Made by a program: the position numbers and the translations under genes. A model generated the notes under the pieces. It was not told the origin of the DNA, searched no databases, and saw only the letters and a program-made list of their open reading frames with translations. DNA of 64,000 nucleotides from Macrotis lagotis (taxonomy: Eukaryota > Chordata > Mammalia > Peramelemorphia > Peramelidae), in contig NC_133660.1 of the NCBI RefSeq assembly GCF_037893015.1, positions 158,683,092-158,747,091 on the forward strand. Direction: 5' to 3'. Shown here one piece after another: positions 11,001 to 23,559 of the stretch (positions within the stretch are counted from its first letter, which is position 1; each line of letters starts with the position of its first letter).

Positions 11001-12100
11001 AGAGAAGTGATTTTTCAGATATAGTTTGGACCTTACAGCCATGGAGATATTTTCCAAACCTGAGATTATGTGAATTCTCTTTAAAAATCTGTTTAAAAGA
11101 CAGAAAAAACCACATTTTTAATCTTTTCATTGTGAAGAGACTGTGGTTGATTTGGAGATCATTCTTATGGTTTTAGAAACATCAATATTTTATGACTTTA
11201 CTTTCTTTTTGATGAATGTTAGCTAGATTGAAAATCTTTTAAATCTCCATTAGATCGCAAAATGTTATATTGAGATTGTATAAATACAGTTTCATTGGGT
11301 GATTTGATTGGCAAAATTTTCCATAACTACAGATGCATAGATTATTTTGTTAGAAAAAGGATTTTTGTTTAAATCCATTTTGTATTCAGAAGATTTTCCA
11401 TTACTTGCCACTTTATGCTTCAATAAAAATACTGTTTTTGAACTTGTTTCTTGCCATTTATGTTGCATATGTCCAGTATACTTTAAGACATTTCAGAAAA
11501 ATCTTATAATTTCACCCTCGTATTTGGGGTTGTAAACAATGTCATTTTGGTTATCACTCTAATTGTACAATTTAGTATATATATATTCTATCGGATGGAT
11601 GTTGTTTTAAATGGCTCATAATTATAAATACTTAATCCAAAGTGATTAAAATAGCTTTTATTAATAAACATTTTGGCAGTAAAGGGCCATTTTTCCTAGA
11701 AAAAAATGACAGCAAATTGAAAAAATGTTCAGTCTTAAACAAGTTTGAAAGGTTTGTTCCTCCCCTTCCTGCCAGTGATTAGTCAGGGTTACAATCTAAT
11801 CAGTACACTCACCCATACAACTCTAATGATATGTTTTCCCCTCCCTGGTCATTATACCAATGAGCACAGGAGAATGAAAAATAATTTGCATGAACTTACT
11901 TGAGAAGGTGCACTTGTAAAGGACAAGCACCCTAGGCCAATCACTGACTAGCTGGAACTAATCTTTGACCTTCACCTGAGTAAGAAAATTTAATGTCAAG
12001 ACAGGAGAAATAATTCAGCTCAATGATTTACCAGGGTCATTTCTTTTGCCTTGCTCTCACATACATGTATGTAGGTACCAATAGCTACAGGTAGATCCCA
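11001..12100. other. Repeat-poor sequence; possible conserved block at 11740-12060
   Basis: No gene or repeat recognised. The part from about 11740 to 12060 is less AT-rich and holds an octamer-like ATTTGCAT near 11884 and several short motifs. I cannot test conservation here. Confidence 0.3.
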
Positions 12101-12104
12101 GCTC

Positions 12105-12105
12105 T

Positions 12106-12152
<47 letters not shown>

Positions 12153-12172
12153 TGTGTGTATATGTGTATGTA
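12105..12172. repeat. (GT)n microsatellite
   Basis: Nearly pure (TG)n with one interruption, ending in TATG units. The histidine/threonine repeat in the minus-strand frame is produced by it. Confidence 0.97.
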
Positions 12173-12449
12173 TATGAACTAATAATCTCCTCATACATTC
12201 TGTAGAAGTCAAACTCCCTATTCTATTGGTCCTCCATGAAGGGATACTAATGGTGCTTCTTTTAACCAGTTGTTCAAAAAATTTGATTAAAGACAAAAAA
12301 AGGTTATGTTGCACTGATGAGCAGCAAAATGGATAAATAATAATTCTTGTTAATTCTAATTTTACAATCTTTTTTACATTTTCAATTTGCAAAAGAGAAT
12401 TTATAAATTTAAGATGATAAAAGCTGGAAAAGTGAAATATCAAATGATT

Positions 12450-12600
12450 TGGGAATCACAAAAGAGGTTTAATTCTTAGTTTCACTGGCTCTGTGTTATG
12501 GGAAAAATCATTTAAATATTCTGAGCCTCAGTTTACCCATCTTCAAAATTCAATCATAAAAATATGCTTTAATTTCCTTAAAGCTCTAAAATCAACTGCA
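12450..12600 (+). mobile_element. MIR-type SINE fossil
   Basis: Contains 'TTCTGAGCCTCAGTTTACCC', then an 'ATCTTCAAAATT' block and 'CTTAAAGCTCTAAAATC', in sense MIR order. Confidence 0.65.
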
Positions 12601-13289
12601 TTTTGAAGTTGTTTATAAGACAGTAAGCCAAGTTCTTTCCTCTTTTTCATACAACCCATCCCTATGAAGCAATTACAATACCATATGTGTGCATGTGAAT
12701 GCACATTCATGTCTGAATGTACTCAGTTGTTGCCCTATGATATCTTTAACTTTTCCAATTGAAAATTGTAGTTTTAATAGTCAAGATGATTTCATACCTA
12801 TTTTAATATCCTCAAATTCTACATCTGGCCTCTCTTGTCTTCTATGAAAAAAAAAATTATCACTGTTATTCTAAATTTCAAACTTCCTTTGCTATTTTCT
12901 CAGGAAAATGATATCAGTCCTTAATTTTAACCCAATTCCCTTGCCTATCAGTATCACTAGATAGAAAAAAAGTTTCACTTTCTATATAGAGATATTGAAG
13001 AGATCTATTTATGTCCTTATAAAATGCACCACTAAATAAATGTAAATAAAAACATTCTCATATGTTGGATCATGCAAATAAATTATGGTATATGAATATA
13101 TGTATGTGCAATCAGAAAATAATGTCTCAATATTTTTTCTAAGATATTTTCTACTCTGTCTTCTACAGAAATTCAATCATGTCTTATTTTGCTGTCCAGT
13201 CTCTTTTACTTATATTCCTTTTCATTATTTAGGAGAATTAATAAATTAAACTTCAAGAACATAAGTGGTTTCTTTAAACATTTTGCTAT

Positions 13290-14125
13290 GAATTAATATA
13301 TAAAATGCTCCAAATTACTAATATCCTAGAGATATCAATGAAAAAATTCTGAAATATTATTTCACACAGATCAGATTGGCAGGAATTACAGAAAAGGAAA
13401 ATACTGCATTTTGGAAGGGATGTGGCGTATAAAATCACTAATGTAACATTAGAGGACCTGTGAATTAGTCCTGCCATTTTAGAAAGCAATTTGCAATGTT
13501 GCCCCATATGTCACTAATTTGTTTACTATTTGACCAAGCAATACTATTATTATATTCTAAGACTTTAAAGATCAAGGAAAAATAATTTGTATCTATAAAA
13601 ATATTTGCAGATGCCTTTTTTGTAGAGAAAAAATATGGAGGCTAAAGAGTGCCCACATATGCTAGAAGACACAAACAAATTATGCTATATGAATATATTA
13701 TAATTCTGATGTGCTATAAGATCTAAGGAATGGGCAATTTCAGAATAAACTTGGAAGAATTCTATGAACCAATATACAATGAAATGAGATGAGCTAGAGA
13801 GAATAAAATAAATATTTGCTTAGCATTGCAAAGAAAATAACTTTGAAATATTTTAGTACTAATTAATACCATTACAAACCATGATTTCAGATGAAAGAAA
13901 ATTAAAAACAAAAGCTACCCCCCTGCTAGAGAATTAAAGAACTTAAAATTGAGACACATTTTTGAACATAGCCAATGTGAAATAATTTTCTTTGTTTATA
14001 TTATATCTATTGTAAGAATTTTCTATTTTCTTTTTCTAAAATATGTAATGGGGAAAGTGGGAGGGAGAAAAATTCATATTAATTTTCAAAATAGTAAATT
14101 AAAAAAAACTAATAAAATATTGTTT
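13290..14125 (+). mobile_element. L1 LINE 3' end fragment
   Basis: The phrases run in the order of the marsupial L1 3' region: 'CACACAGATCAGATTGGCAG', then 'GGAAAATACTGCATTTTGG', then 'GCAATTTGCAATGTTGCCC', 'ACCAAGCAATACTATTATTA', and a terminal 'GGGAAAGTGGGAGGGAGA' shortly before the A-rich end. Only the end of ORF2 and the 3' UTR are present, so it is a 5'-truncated, dead copy. Confidence 0.7.
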
Positions 14126-14199
14126 TTATCATTTGACCAATTTTATGTGTATTCAGTTATGGAAATTTATTTATCATTTTGCTTTTTTGCACATTAAAT

Positions 14200-15390
14200 G
14201 CCAGCTTTCTAATGCTATTATCCTTGGTGAGAATTTTGGCAACGAAGATTAGGACACTGCATCAGGAAATATTTCCCTAGTATTACCTGTCATCAATGTA
14301 CTGCCAAAAAATAAGCTATACAAAACAACAAAAACATCATTTACCTAGTCACCTTTTTCTTTCATAAGAAAAGTTTAATATGAGTTCTACTCCATGTTCT
14401 ATATCAAAACAATGAGGACTTGCTACTTTACATCAGTGCCTTAAAGAATGGAATACTTGACATGTCAGTGAAAGAACATCTGGAGTGAAACACATGAAAA
14501 GGTCATAAAACATGCTGTGTACAAGTGGGTAAATTCTCTTTTTTGAGAGGATAAAAAAATCCAAGCCGCATTTCATGTTTCCATCTATCATAAAGTAGCA
14601 GAATTATATGAAAATAGGAAAGCCTTAAATAGGCTTTTATGGCTTTTCCATGATGTCTTTTCCCATGACGCTTTGTTAGGAAATGGCAGCACCCTCCATA
14701 TACTTGTCTTAAGTATAAATGGTTACTGGAAGGACAAAAAGAATGTGTGTGTGTATGTGGGGGGTGCAGGGTGAGAAGGTAGTTATAAAAGAAAAGTTCA
14801 GTTGATTAAAATAAGTGGAAACAGTAGAGTCCTTTGATTTAATCAAGCAAATGCTGGTCAAATCCATCTTGTTTATTGCTGTAATCATTAGAAAGCAACT
14901 TCACATTCACTTTGTTATCTGGCTGGGATCCAGGAGTAAAACTCATTGACATCACTGAGATGGGTCTGTGCAAGAATCAGATGGATAACAAATGGCCACA
15001 AGTGATGATGGAAGACTATCCAAGTAGTGCTCAATTTACAGATTAATTGTGAGTTGGTGATTTGGAAATTTAAAAATATTACTCCCTTATAAACAACTAA
15101 TGTTTTAAATGGTAAATAGTCGTTGTCATTGTTGATCTTGTTTTTGTATTAAATACTATCAAGGAAACTATTTATTGAAATTCACCAACTCACTTGGCTT
15201 TGGAATTGATTTGAAAATCATTATGTAACTATATTATGAGTTAAACAGACTTTCGAATGAGGTAGTGACATTCGACACTTAATATTATTATAACAAAGAC
15301 ATGTGGTATGTTCCCTGGGATGGAAGCAGCAGAATGATGTTACTGGAAATTAGAGATAGACAAATGGACAGACAGATAAACAAAGAGAGA
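14200..15390. other. Unassigned; possible conserved block at 14820-15080
   Basis: No gene or confident repeat. The part around 14820-15080 is balanced in composition, lacks repeat hallmarks and reads as unique sequence. Confidence 0.3.
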
Positions 15391-15394
15391 GAGC

Positions 15395-15470
15395 GAGAGC
15401 ACACCATCAGGGTTCGGGGAAAAGGTATACATCAGGATGACTGGAGGTGGCCCTGTATGTAGTGGGAGAG
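15395..15470 (-). mobile_element. Fragment of the third marsupial SINE type
   Basis: 'CATCAGGATGACTGGAGGTG' followed by 'GCCCTGTATG' matches the middle of the SINE at 59845-60118. Only this part is recognisable. Confidence 0.45.
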
Positions 15471-15966
15471 TGTGATCTTTTTTAAACTTAATGTTTTTCC
15501 CTAGATTTCAGTTTGAAGCAATCTCTATTCACTGATTAAGACTAGGTAAGAGATAAAACAAAGAATCATCTATCTTTTAGGCAAAAACAAAATAAGTCCC
15601 AGAAAAATCATGCCCCCCCAAAGGGTTTCTAATCAAAACAGAAACAATTGCTATTTACACTCATTCTGAATCATAGGAACCCAGACAATGACCAAATTAA
15701 GCTCCCATTAATGACTAAACAATAAAAATGAACTCTAGTTTATAAACCCCAAGATATTTTGCAGGATTTAAGTGATCAATTTTTGGGCAGAGCACCTGTA
15801 GGTAAGGATATGCTTCTCTATGTGAACAGAGAAATAGAGGGAAAGGGGAAGAAGAGAGATAGGATGGAAGGAAGAAAGGCAGGCAGGAAGGAAAGCCACC
15901 TGTATTGCTAGCTAGACCTGGCCAGGTGGGTTCCCAGGGAAATGACTACTACTTCTCACAGATTTC

Positions 15967-16403
15967 TGACTACCTATTTATTGTTTGTTCTATTAAACAT
16001 AAAACTGTAAAAACCTTAAAAATATAGGGTTAAAATTAAATGACAGAAAATATAGGTAAGACATGTTTAAGTTTTATTCTCTAAGATCTTTTCTCTAAAC
16101 CTTAAGGTGGAGATCATTTCAGATAATGATCACCCTTGGATTGAGAAAGAATTTCAGTTTATACAAAAACAGAGAATTAAGGAAAATCATTAATCTCATC
16201 TGTAGTCTAACCATAAAAGTTGAACAATATCTCTGGTCTAAAGCTGTTCCTCAGAGACAATCATCCTTGAGCATAATATGAGTTCTCTTGTTGTCTCTTA
16301 CTGGCAGGACAAACCTCCCAGCATGCTGATCATTGTCCTGCTGAATTTTTAATTAGTGTAGAGTAAAATACCTACGAGGGCAGTCCCCTTTGACTAAATA
16401 GCC
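15967..16403 (-). mobile_element. LTR-like block A (candidate 3' LTR of an old provirus)
   Basis: This block and 22631-23068 align along their whole length in the same orientation, at roughly 75-80% by eye. On the minus strand the block has a TATA-like 'GTATAAAC' near 16160 and an AATAAA near 16072, the spacing expected for an LTR with U3 and R. It is a fossil of an endogenous retrovirus or LTR element. Without a database the family cannot be named. Confidence 0.5.
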
Positions 16404-19400
16404 CATAAAATAAGAGCAAGTTAACAAAGCAATATTGAGGTCCTTGTCTGCTGGAGCCCTTTGGATGTAGTTCTGTGTCTTCAGATGTTGTTCCAGAGGA
16501 CCTCTTCAGTTCCATTTCCTTATAAACATCTTTCTTTCTGGTAGAAAGAACCCCCACTTTTAGCAGGTCAAAGAGCATATTTTCATCACTAGGAAATAAA
16601 ACTCTTACTTCTTAAATCATAACAATTTACATTTTGACTTGCCTTTTGTCATTTTGATATACACATAAAATTCATTTACAAATAGAACTTAACCTAGTTT
16701 TGATTTTGATATTATTTTATTCCTCTTAATCATCCATTCCCCTCTTTTGGAGGATGCTATTCCACTTAACAAAATAAATTTCCAAAAATGAATTCTTTAA
16801 AGATCTACTAAATTAATTTTAAGCTTGTACATTTGATATTCACTTTAGAACAGAGTATCCAATAAGAACAAATAGAAGTTTTAATCTTTTACTAAGTCTC
16901 TTTAATCAAAAATATATTTTTAGCCTAGGGTGGCTATTAGAACATGGCATAAATTTTTATGCTTGATTTTAATATTGCTCACCTGATATGATAATAGAAA
17001 TTTTCCATAAAGATCAGGATATAGGAAAAGGAAAAAAATGCCTCATTTCTTTAGATGACCATTTCCAAAAAGAAGTCATGTGGATGAATAAATACCATGA
17101 GCCAGACTTAAGTCTTTCAGATGAGGCATTTCCAAATATCATACTTGGGAAATTGAGTCAAAAGAGTCCAATCTCAAACAGTATTGCATTCCTAACCTTG
17201 TCCCTATATCCAAAATCCACAGGGTTCCTGGAATCAATAGAACATTGACACAATAGCATTTTCTTTACTTATCATACCTGGAGTCAGAAAGAATAATTCA
17301 ACAATCTCATATGATCTTAAATAGCAAATTCCAAATAATCAGAACTGCAGGTGAGTTCAATTCACAAGGATTAAACATTGACTTTAATCTCACAGTGACA
17401 CAACAAAAGAGTATAAAAATTATTTTCAGTAAGTTCAAAAGAAACATGGCAACAAAGTAGAGTCTTTTTAAAACAATTAGAACATCTTTAAATGACTTAT
17501 AAATAATTGGAATATAGTTCTATATTTGTTTAAATTTCAGATATGACAAAGAACATAAAGTATATTAGATTAAAAATAATATGACATATGAATTTTTATT
17601 CTTCACTAAGTATAATATTTCCATGCTGAAAACGTATTTTCTTCAAACAAAACAAAGCAACAAGGAGGTTTTCTGAAATTAAACATTATCTTAATGGAGT
17701 TTATATTTTTTTTCATAAATTCATTCACATGTATTCAAAAATATATCATTATCAAAAGGAAAAATGAGATTCTTCAGGAATTTACAAGACTTTTTCTATT
17801 TGCAATCATTGCAATAACTTTAAATGCTTTTGATTAGTAATGCAATTGTTACGATTATGATTTAGTATTGCAATGGCAACTTCCAATTTTCTATTAAAAA
17901 CTATAAGCAATATCATTCAATTATTTCAACAAATAAGTTTACAGATTTGACAAATTTATTAGGTCTTATACAAATCACATTAAAAAATTTTTACAATTTT
18001 TTTTCTGAGTGCTTCTCTTTTGAAAGTAGAAATATATATTTCTGATGTTAAAAGGACAGTCACAAAGCCTTCATGAAATACATTAATTGTGAATTTGTAA
18101 AGTGATATCTTTCTTCTTCAACTTTAAAACAAAAATAAATCTTTATATTTATTAAGCCTAAGGGGATATAAAATTTATCTTTAAGCATCATAAATAAATC
18201 CCAAAATGTTCTTCTAGGAATCAATTTTCATGAACCAAAAGATGTTTATGAAAGGAAGGATCTGTTTGCTTCAGAGTGATCATAGTAATCATAGCTGATA
18301 TAATCATTAACCAACATTTCTTAATATTTAAACATTTAGGAACATCACGAAATAACATGATCACAATTATGCATTTTAAAGCCTTAAATGCTTCTTAAGT
18401 TAATATAATACATTTTTACTAATGAAAGGAGATTAGTTCATATATATTTATCTAATTAAATTGATTATATAGCTTAAATTTCAAATTTATTAATTTAAGT
18501 AGTCCTTGCTCGTTTTCCCTTCAGGATTATAATTTGAATTAAATCCAACCAAATATGAGTTTATAAATCATTAACTCCTGCTACATAATTTTCTTTCCTC
18601 TTTTTTTTAACTGATTGCAGACTGACCTCTAAATGAACAAAATAAAACCAAAGAAAAACATTTTTTCTTTTTGCAGTTTTTAATTGAAGTCGTTATTTAT
18701 ACTATTAAAATGCACTAACAAAGAGTTAGACACTGAAATCTTAAAAAAATCAAAGGAGTTAATATTAGTATTGAATATTCAGCTTCCATCCTTTTTATGG
18801 AAATCAAACTCTTGATTATTTAATGAGAATTCACCAACCCAGCACTATGCTCACTTTCATGATGAAAGGATTCTAACCACTTCAAACATGAGCACATTCT
18901 AAACAATTTCAAACCTGGATTCCACATTCCCAGAAAGATTTCATAACTTTTCTTTGGAATTTATGTTCTGATACAAATACACATATACTCACACATATCA
19001 TTTTAAGAACTCACTCATACCTGCTTTGCATGCTTAATGCTTATTATTTTTAATATGTTGTCTGTCTAAGCACATTTCAAATTATTTATACTTTCCAATG
19101 AACATTACTTTTTATGGTTTTGCACAAATGATTATTAAATTTCTTACTCTTATAGTCAAATTAGTAATTAAATATTTAAACTCACGTTAAATTGTTTCTG
19201 TTATAACTTAAATATCCCTTAAAGGAATAAAAAAATAAAAACAATTCTCTTAAACATGTTTAACCCTTGAAATCACTCACAGATTAGTAACAAAATATAT
19301 TCAAATTACCTTCTGTATTGTATCTCAATAAATAAGACATTTCTTTTTAAAATTTAAAATGAATATTTTTAAAAATATATTTCATATATATATATATATA

Positions 19401-19560
19401 TAAAATTTGCAACCAAATTCTGAATGTCCACAATATACCTTTCAAATAAAAAGAATATTTTATATAAAATAATCTATAATTTTATGCTTTAAATTATTCA
19501 ATTAAACCTACATATCTCTCACTCTATTATTTTGAATCTTATTTTCTTGAAACAAACTTT
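16404..19560. other. AT-rich sequence between the LTR-like blocks, unassigned
   Basis: Strongly AT-rich with no convincing frame on either strand and no recognised repeat. If the two flanking blocks are a proviral LTR pair, this would be the decayed 3' half of the interior, or later insertions. I see no identifiable gag, pol or env trace. Confidence 0.3.
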
Positions 19561-19563
19561 GAG

Positions 19564-19864
19564 TTCAAACTAGCATTTACTTTGAGCTTTCTTTTTTCCT
19601 AAGACTTACAGAGAAGCAGAGGTGAGGGATGGAGGAGAAAAACCTCCAACGTGAAATAGGATAAGAGAATGAGAAAGTTAAGAAGAGGTTACTGTGCACT
19701 CAGATTATCAGAGCAGAGTTTAAGAATGAAATGGGCCATCTTCACCTAAACTGGGAATAAGAAAAAAAAAGCCTTTTATTTTGAGAGAATTCTAATTTTT
19801 CTTCATTTTACCCCTGAAAAAAATCATAGAAGTGAAAGAAGAAAGTAGAAAAATCCCCATTCTC

Positions 19865-19913
<49 letters not shown>

Positions 19914-20780
19914 TGCCAATCAAACAGACCCTTAGAAATATAAAAAGTAGTTCATCAAGACACAGAGCATGAGAAAGAAGGATGGAAGAAATTTTCTCAG
20001 TGCCAATCACAAGACTGTCAGAACAGAACTTAAAGAAAGTTAGGAAGAGAAAAACAGAAACTTTTTCTCCCTCAAAAATAACAGAATTTTCAGAAAAATT
20101 TGTCTTGTATTGTCAAATCATGAGTTTTTGGAAAATGAAAAAGATCAATTTACCCCATTTCCTTTCTGTGAGAGAAAAGGGGAGAAGGAAGGAAACAGGG
20201 AGATGTTGGTTCAGCAGGAGAGGGCAGATTGACCAATCAGGACAGAGATGTAACAGCAAGTCGACCAGACAGCTGAGACCTCAATTCTGCCTGTACTACA
20301 TAGAAGACAAAATTTAAACAAACACCTCCAAGACACATAAACTGAGTCAGAGAATCTTGAAACAAATCCTCATTTCAGAGAGGTGTCAAAAACTCCAAAG
20401 AAAATTCACTTTGCTCTCAACTAGAAATTCCCCCTTATAACACAAAGACAACAGGGTGCCAGAAAGGAATCCCTTACTGAGTCACTCCAAACAAGGTGCC
20501 AAAGACTTAACTTTGACTGAAGCACTTTATAGAACAAAAATATCACACTTAAGTTGAGAGACAAGTACTCAACATCCACATGACTGAAAAAACAACCACC
20601 CCCAAAAGTCAAGCAATTATCACCAAAAATGATAATCCCTTAAAACAAGAGCTAAAATTCAGAGAATATTTAATTAAAAAAATAAAGTAATTGAGTTGAA
20701 AAAAATCCCCCCATTTGAGAGAGGTGTGGACCATTTATTAAGATGTCTTAATAAAAAAAAACATTTTAATTACTCTGGAC
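19564..20780. other. Unassigned, with (GA)n microsatellite
   Basis: Contains a pure (GA)n run at about 19867-19903 and purine-rich surroundings. Around 20170-20300 the minus strand carries a CCAAT-type 'GATTGGTCAATC' context, as found in some LTR promoters. I cannot assign the segment to a family. Confidence 0.35.
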
Positions 20781-21583
20781 TAAGTATTCAGGAGTCATTT
20801 ATAATAGCCAGAGTTACAAGGACTTTTTTAGGCTAAAATCCAAGGGATGTGAAGACTTCAGCACCAGAACTTTTTGCTTTCCCAGTGGCCCTATTCCTGT
20901 GCAGCAACCCAAGGAGGGCTTGTCCCCAGGGAGGCTAGCAGGAATCCTCCCCTTCTTTTCCCCTTTGCCAGAATGACTGTAGAAAGGTTTTTTTTTTTTT
21001 TAATATATATCTTAAGAAATCTGTGGGGTTTTGAGGAGGAGGCTTGGAGTCTAGTCTCTCCCCTTGTCTCTGGAGTGACAATTCCTTATCTATGGCACTC
21101 CCTGCCTTGATTTGCTTTTCCCTCCCTGTCAGAGAACCCCACAGTCTGTGTACTGTGGATTGGATTACCCCAGTGACTGCAGCTTGGAAGGGAGCATATG
21201 CTCTGTCACTCTCAGTTTGTTTCCCTCTCTCCCTTTTTTTTTCTCTGTTTGAAAGAGAAGAAATGGAGCCTTTCTTTTTACTAAATTTTCCTCTCAGCCA
21301 CATGAGTCCCTCTTAGGGATGGGGCAGGGCGGATCCCTGCCTTCAGGCCCAGGAACTGAGGATCCTGCCCCAGCTGAAGTGACCTCCTGCTCTAGCCCCA
21401 TGGCTGGCTGAGGGGACACTCCACACCTTCTCCCTGGTTTGAGGGTGCAACCTTTCCTGGGTCTCCCCACATGGGCACTCAGCCCCACCTCCCATCACTA
21501 GGACTTTACAGCCAGCCAAACCACCTGTCTAGTAGTTCAGGGTGGGGAGGGGGCAGCCAGCCTGCCCCAAAATCTGGGAATGG
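20781..21583. other. GC-richer block in the candidate provirus interior, unassigned
   Basis: The stretch 20860-21560 is clearly richer in G+C than its neighbours and holds several short open frames on both strands, the longest about 120 residues on the minus strand. I recognise no domain. Its composition differs from the AT-rich flanks, which fits a foreign origin such as leader or gag-side sequence of an old retrovirus, but this is inference only. It is broken. Confidence 0.3.
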
Positions 21584-22104
21584 TCCAGTCTATAGTTTAG
21601 ATACATTGCTTTGAAAATTGTGTGGAGAATGGATAGGAAAAGCAGGGGAGACTGACTTAAGACAGGTAGATCAATGAAAAAGCTACTGAAATAGTCTGAG
21701 GGAGAGGTGATAATGACCTGAACAAGAGAAATGTCCATATGTGATGCATAGAAATATGGAAATAGGAAATTAGAAATTAGAAAAAAAATTTATTCTATTA
21801 AATTTTGTTAAAGTGGAAAATGTTATCTGCTCCTGAGATGTAAATTGACTCCTATTGTCCCAATGTTAAACATAAAATTTGTACCATCTCCTCATTTCCA
21901 TTCCTCAGCTTCCAACCCTTTATCTGATTCCAGTATCCTCATTCCCAACCCCCAGTGTCCAACCTTTTTATCTGTTTTAGATAATGCAAGAGGAGAGGAA
22001 TTTCTCCTTTGCCTTCAGTACCCAAATAATGGGCAAGAGACTATAAAAACCTGGTGTAAACTCCCCTCACCTCAACTGCCCTCCCTGGCTTTCTCTTTTT
22101 CTCT
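21584..22104 (+). repeat. Left arm of an inverted duplication (L2 piece plus LTR piece)
   Basis: This arm is the reverse complement of 24163-24698 at about 97% by eye over some 520 bp, apart from short indels. It comprises an antisense L2 piece (21584 to about 21735) joined to the first part of an LTR (from about 21736, with TATAAAA near 22043). The right arm shows the same junction inside a longer L2 and a full LTR, so this arm is the derived copy. The LTR part is a fossil fragment. Confidence 0.85.
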
Positions 22105-22630
22105 GTAAGTGAAGGGTTTGTATTAAATGGCAGAAAGAGTAAATTCTGGTTTGGAAGTTTTCTGACTTTATTTTTAAAATAAATGAAAAGAACTATATAG
22201 GAACTGATTATCCAAAGTTAATGTAGGGACTCTTTCTGGGACAGGGGAATCCAGATCAGAACTCAATTAACCTGTGGGCTAATAAGAAATGGGGTAAAGC
22301 TAAATCCTAACATCAGACTACTACATTTGCAAATCCTAGCAGTGAGCTAAGTGAAATAAAGTGAAATAAATGTTTTGCCTTACCTTATTTCAAGACCAGT
22401 TTTAATTGGGTTCAAAAATCTGTACTTACTTTTTTAGGAATCCTGTGATCATTGTTGTTAAAAAGTACTCTACTACATTTCCAAGTCAAAATTGTCTAAA
22501 TCTATATTTATCAACTAAAACAGTAGTTTAGAAGGGAGCTGGGATTTGAAGTTATAGAGCTCTTTCCTTACAAGAAGCACAAGTGAGTACAGAGCAAAGA
22601 CCTGTCCCTCCTCGATGTCGCAGTCACCAA
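22105..22630. other. Unassigned sequence next to LTR-like block B
   Basis: No repeat recognised. On the minus strand, immediately after block B, the sequence reads 'TTGGTGACTGCGACATCGAG', which has the TGG start expected of a retroviral primer-binding site. I could not assign the primer tRNA. Confidence 0.35.
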
Positions 22631-23068
22631 TGTCACAGGTACCAAAAACTATTAACCAAAAACTATAAAAACTTTAGGAATATACAGTTAAAATAAAATG
22701 GCATAAAATGTAGGTTAGACATTTTAAAGTTTTATTTTTAAGATCTTACCTCTATACCTTAAGGTGGAGACCATTTCAGAAAATGACCATCCTTGGACTA
22801 AGAAAGAGTTTGAGTTTTATACAAAAACAGAGAATATGGAAAAAACATTAACCTATTTTGTGGCCTAACCATGAAAGTTATACAATATTCCTGCCCAAAA
22901 CTGCTGCTCAAAGACTATCAACCTTGTACAGTACTATCAGATTTCTTGTTGTCTCTTCCTGGTAGGACAGTCTCTCAGCAAACTGATCATTGTCCTTGTG
23001 AGTTTGTAAATAATTTAGGGCAAGATACCTAGGAGCCTTACTTTCTGACTAGTTGGACAAGGTGATCA
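22631..23068 (-). mobile_element. LTR-like block B (candidate 5' LTR of an old provirus)
   Basis: Partner of block A in the same orientation. Shared landmarks include 'CCTTAAGGTGGAGA', 'ATACAAAAACAGAGAAT' and 'CTTGTTGTCTCTT'. On the minus strand a TATA-like element near 22815 precedes AATAAA near 22732, and the block ends in CA at 22631 directly before the TGG-starting motif. The divergence between blocks implies an old insertion. Confidence 0.5.
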
Positions 23069-23174
23069 ATATGAAGGCTGAGTATTCTCTAAAATAATTA
23101 ACTTTTTGCCAAGATTATAGTTTTGTTAGTATCTTATACTTTGACAGTACTTAAAGAAGACCATATTATTAGGA

Positions 23175-23265
23175 AGGTGATGATATGACTGGCAAGTGAA
23201 TTGGATTTAAGTGAAACAGGGCTATGCTAAGTCCCTCTCTTCTCTAGAGTCATTCCAAATGTCAT
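23175..23265 (-). mobile_element. Fragment of the third marsupial SINE type
   Basis: Matches the part of 59845-60118 that reads 'GAATTGCATTTGAGTGAGGG' and 'CTGTGCTAAGTC', here as 'GTGAATTGGATTTAAGTGAA' and 'CTATGCTAAGTCC'. It is truncated at both ends. Confidence 0.6.
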
Positions 23266-23309
23266 ATACTGAAATGGAAAGTGGCAAGTTGATGAATGTA
23301 TATTGTACA

Positions 23310-23430
23310 TATTTAAGTATCTTGAAGACAGGGACTATTTTCACATTTTGTTTCTGTTCCCAGTACTTAACCCACTGAAGAAGTATAAAGGTAAGCATTT
23401 AATAAATACTGATTAATTGATTGATTTGTT
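23310..23430 (+). mobile_element. L2 LINE 3' end fragment
   Basis: 'CTTGAAGACAGGGACTATTT', 'CCCAGTACTTAACCCACTGA' and a terminal 'AAGCATTTAATAAATACTGA' followed by TTGATTGATT, which is the L2 3' end. Confidence 0.85.
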
Positions 23431-23559
23431 GAGAGATCAAAGGGTCCTTTCCCTTTTCAATCTCCTTTATTAGAACATTTATGTTTCAACATAATATAAC
23501 ATGAAATGTTGTTAGTTATGTTAGTTTTTGTTATGTTATGTTATGTTGCTATGTTAGTC

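Noticed and set aside
12057-12443. 128-residue minus-strand frame
   Set aside because: Its end is a His-Thr run from the (GT)n microsatellite and the rest has no domain. It is a chance frame.
20935-21303. 122-residue minus-strand lysine/arginine-rich frame
   Set aside because: No domain is recognised. It lies in a candidate proviral interior and overlaps frames on the other strand. It is reported only as part of a GC-rich block.
21529-21738. 69-residue frame similar to the one at 24544-24753
   Set aside because: Both are in the duplicated L2 piece. They come from decayed L2 coding sequence and are not host genes.
21845-22108. 87-residue open frame, repeated as a similar frame at 24208-24426 on the other strand
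   Set aside because: The two frames are the two arms of the inverted duplication and lie in LTR U3 sequence. Similarity comes from the DNA duplication and not from protein constraint.
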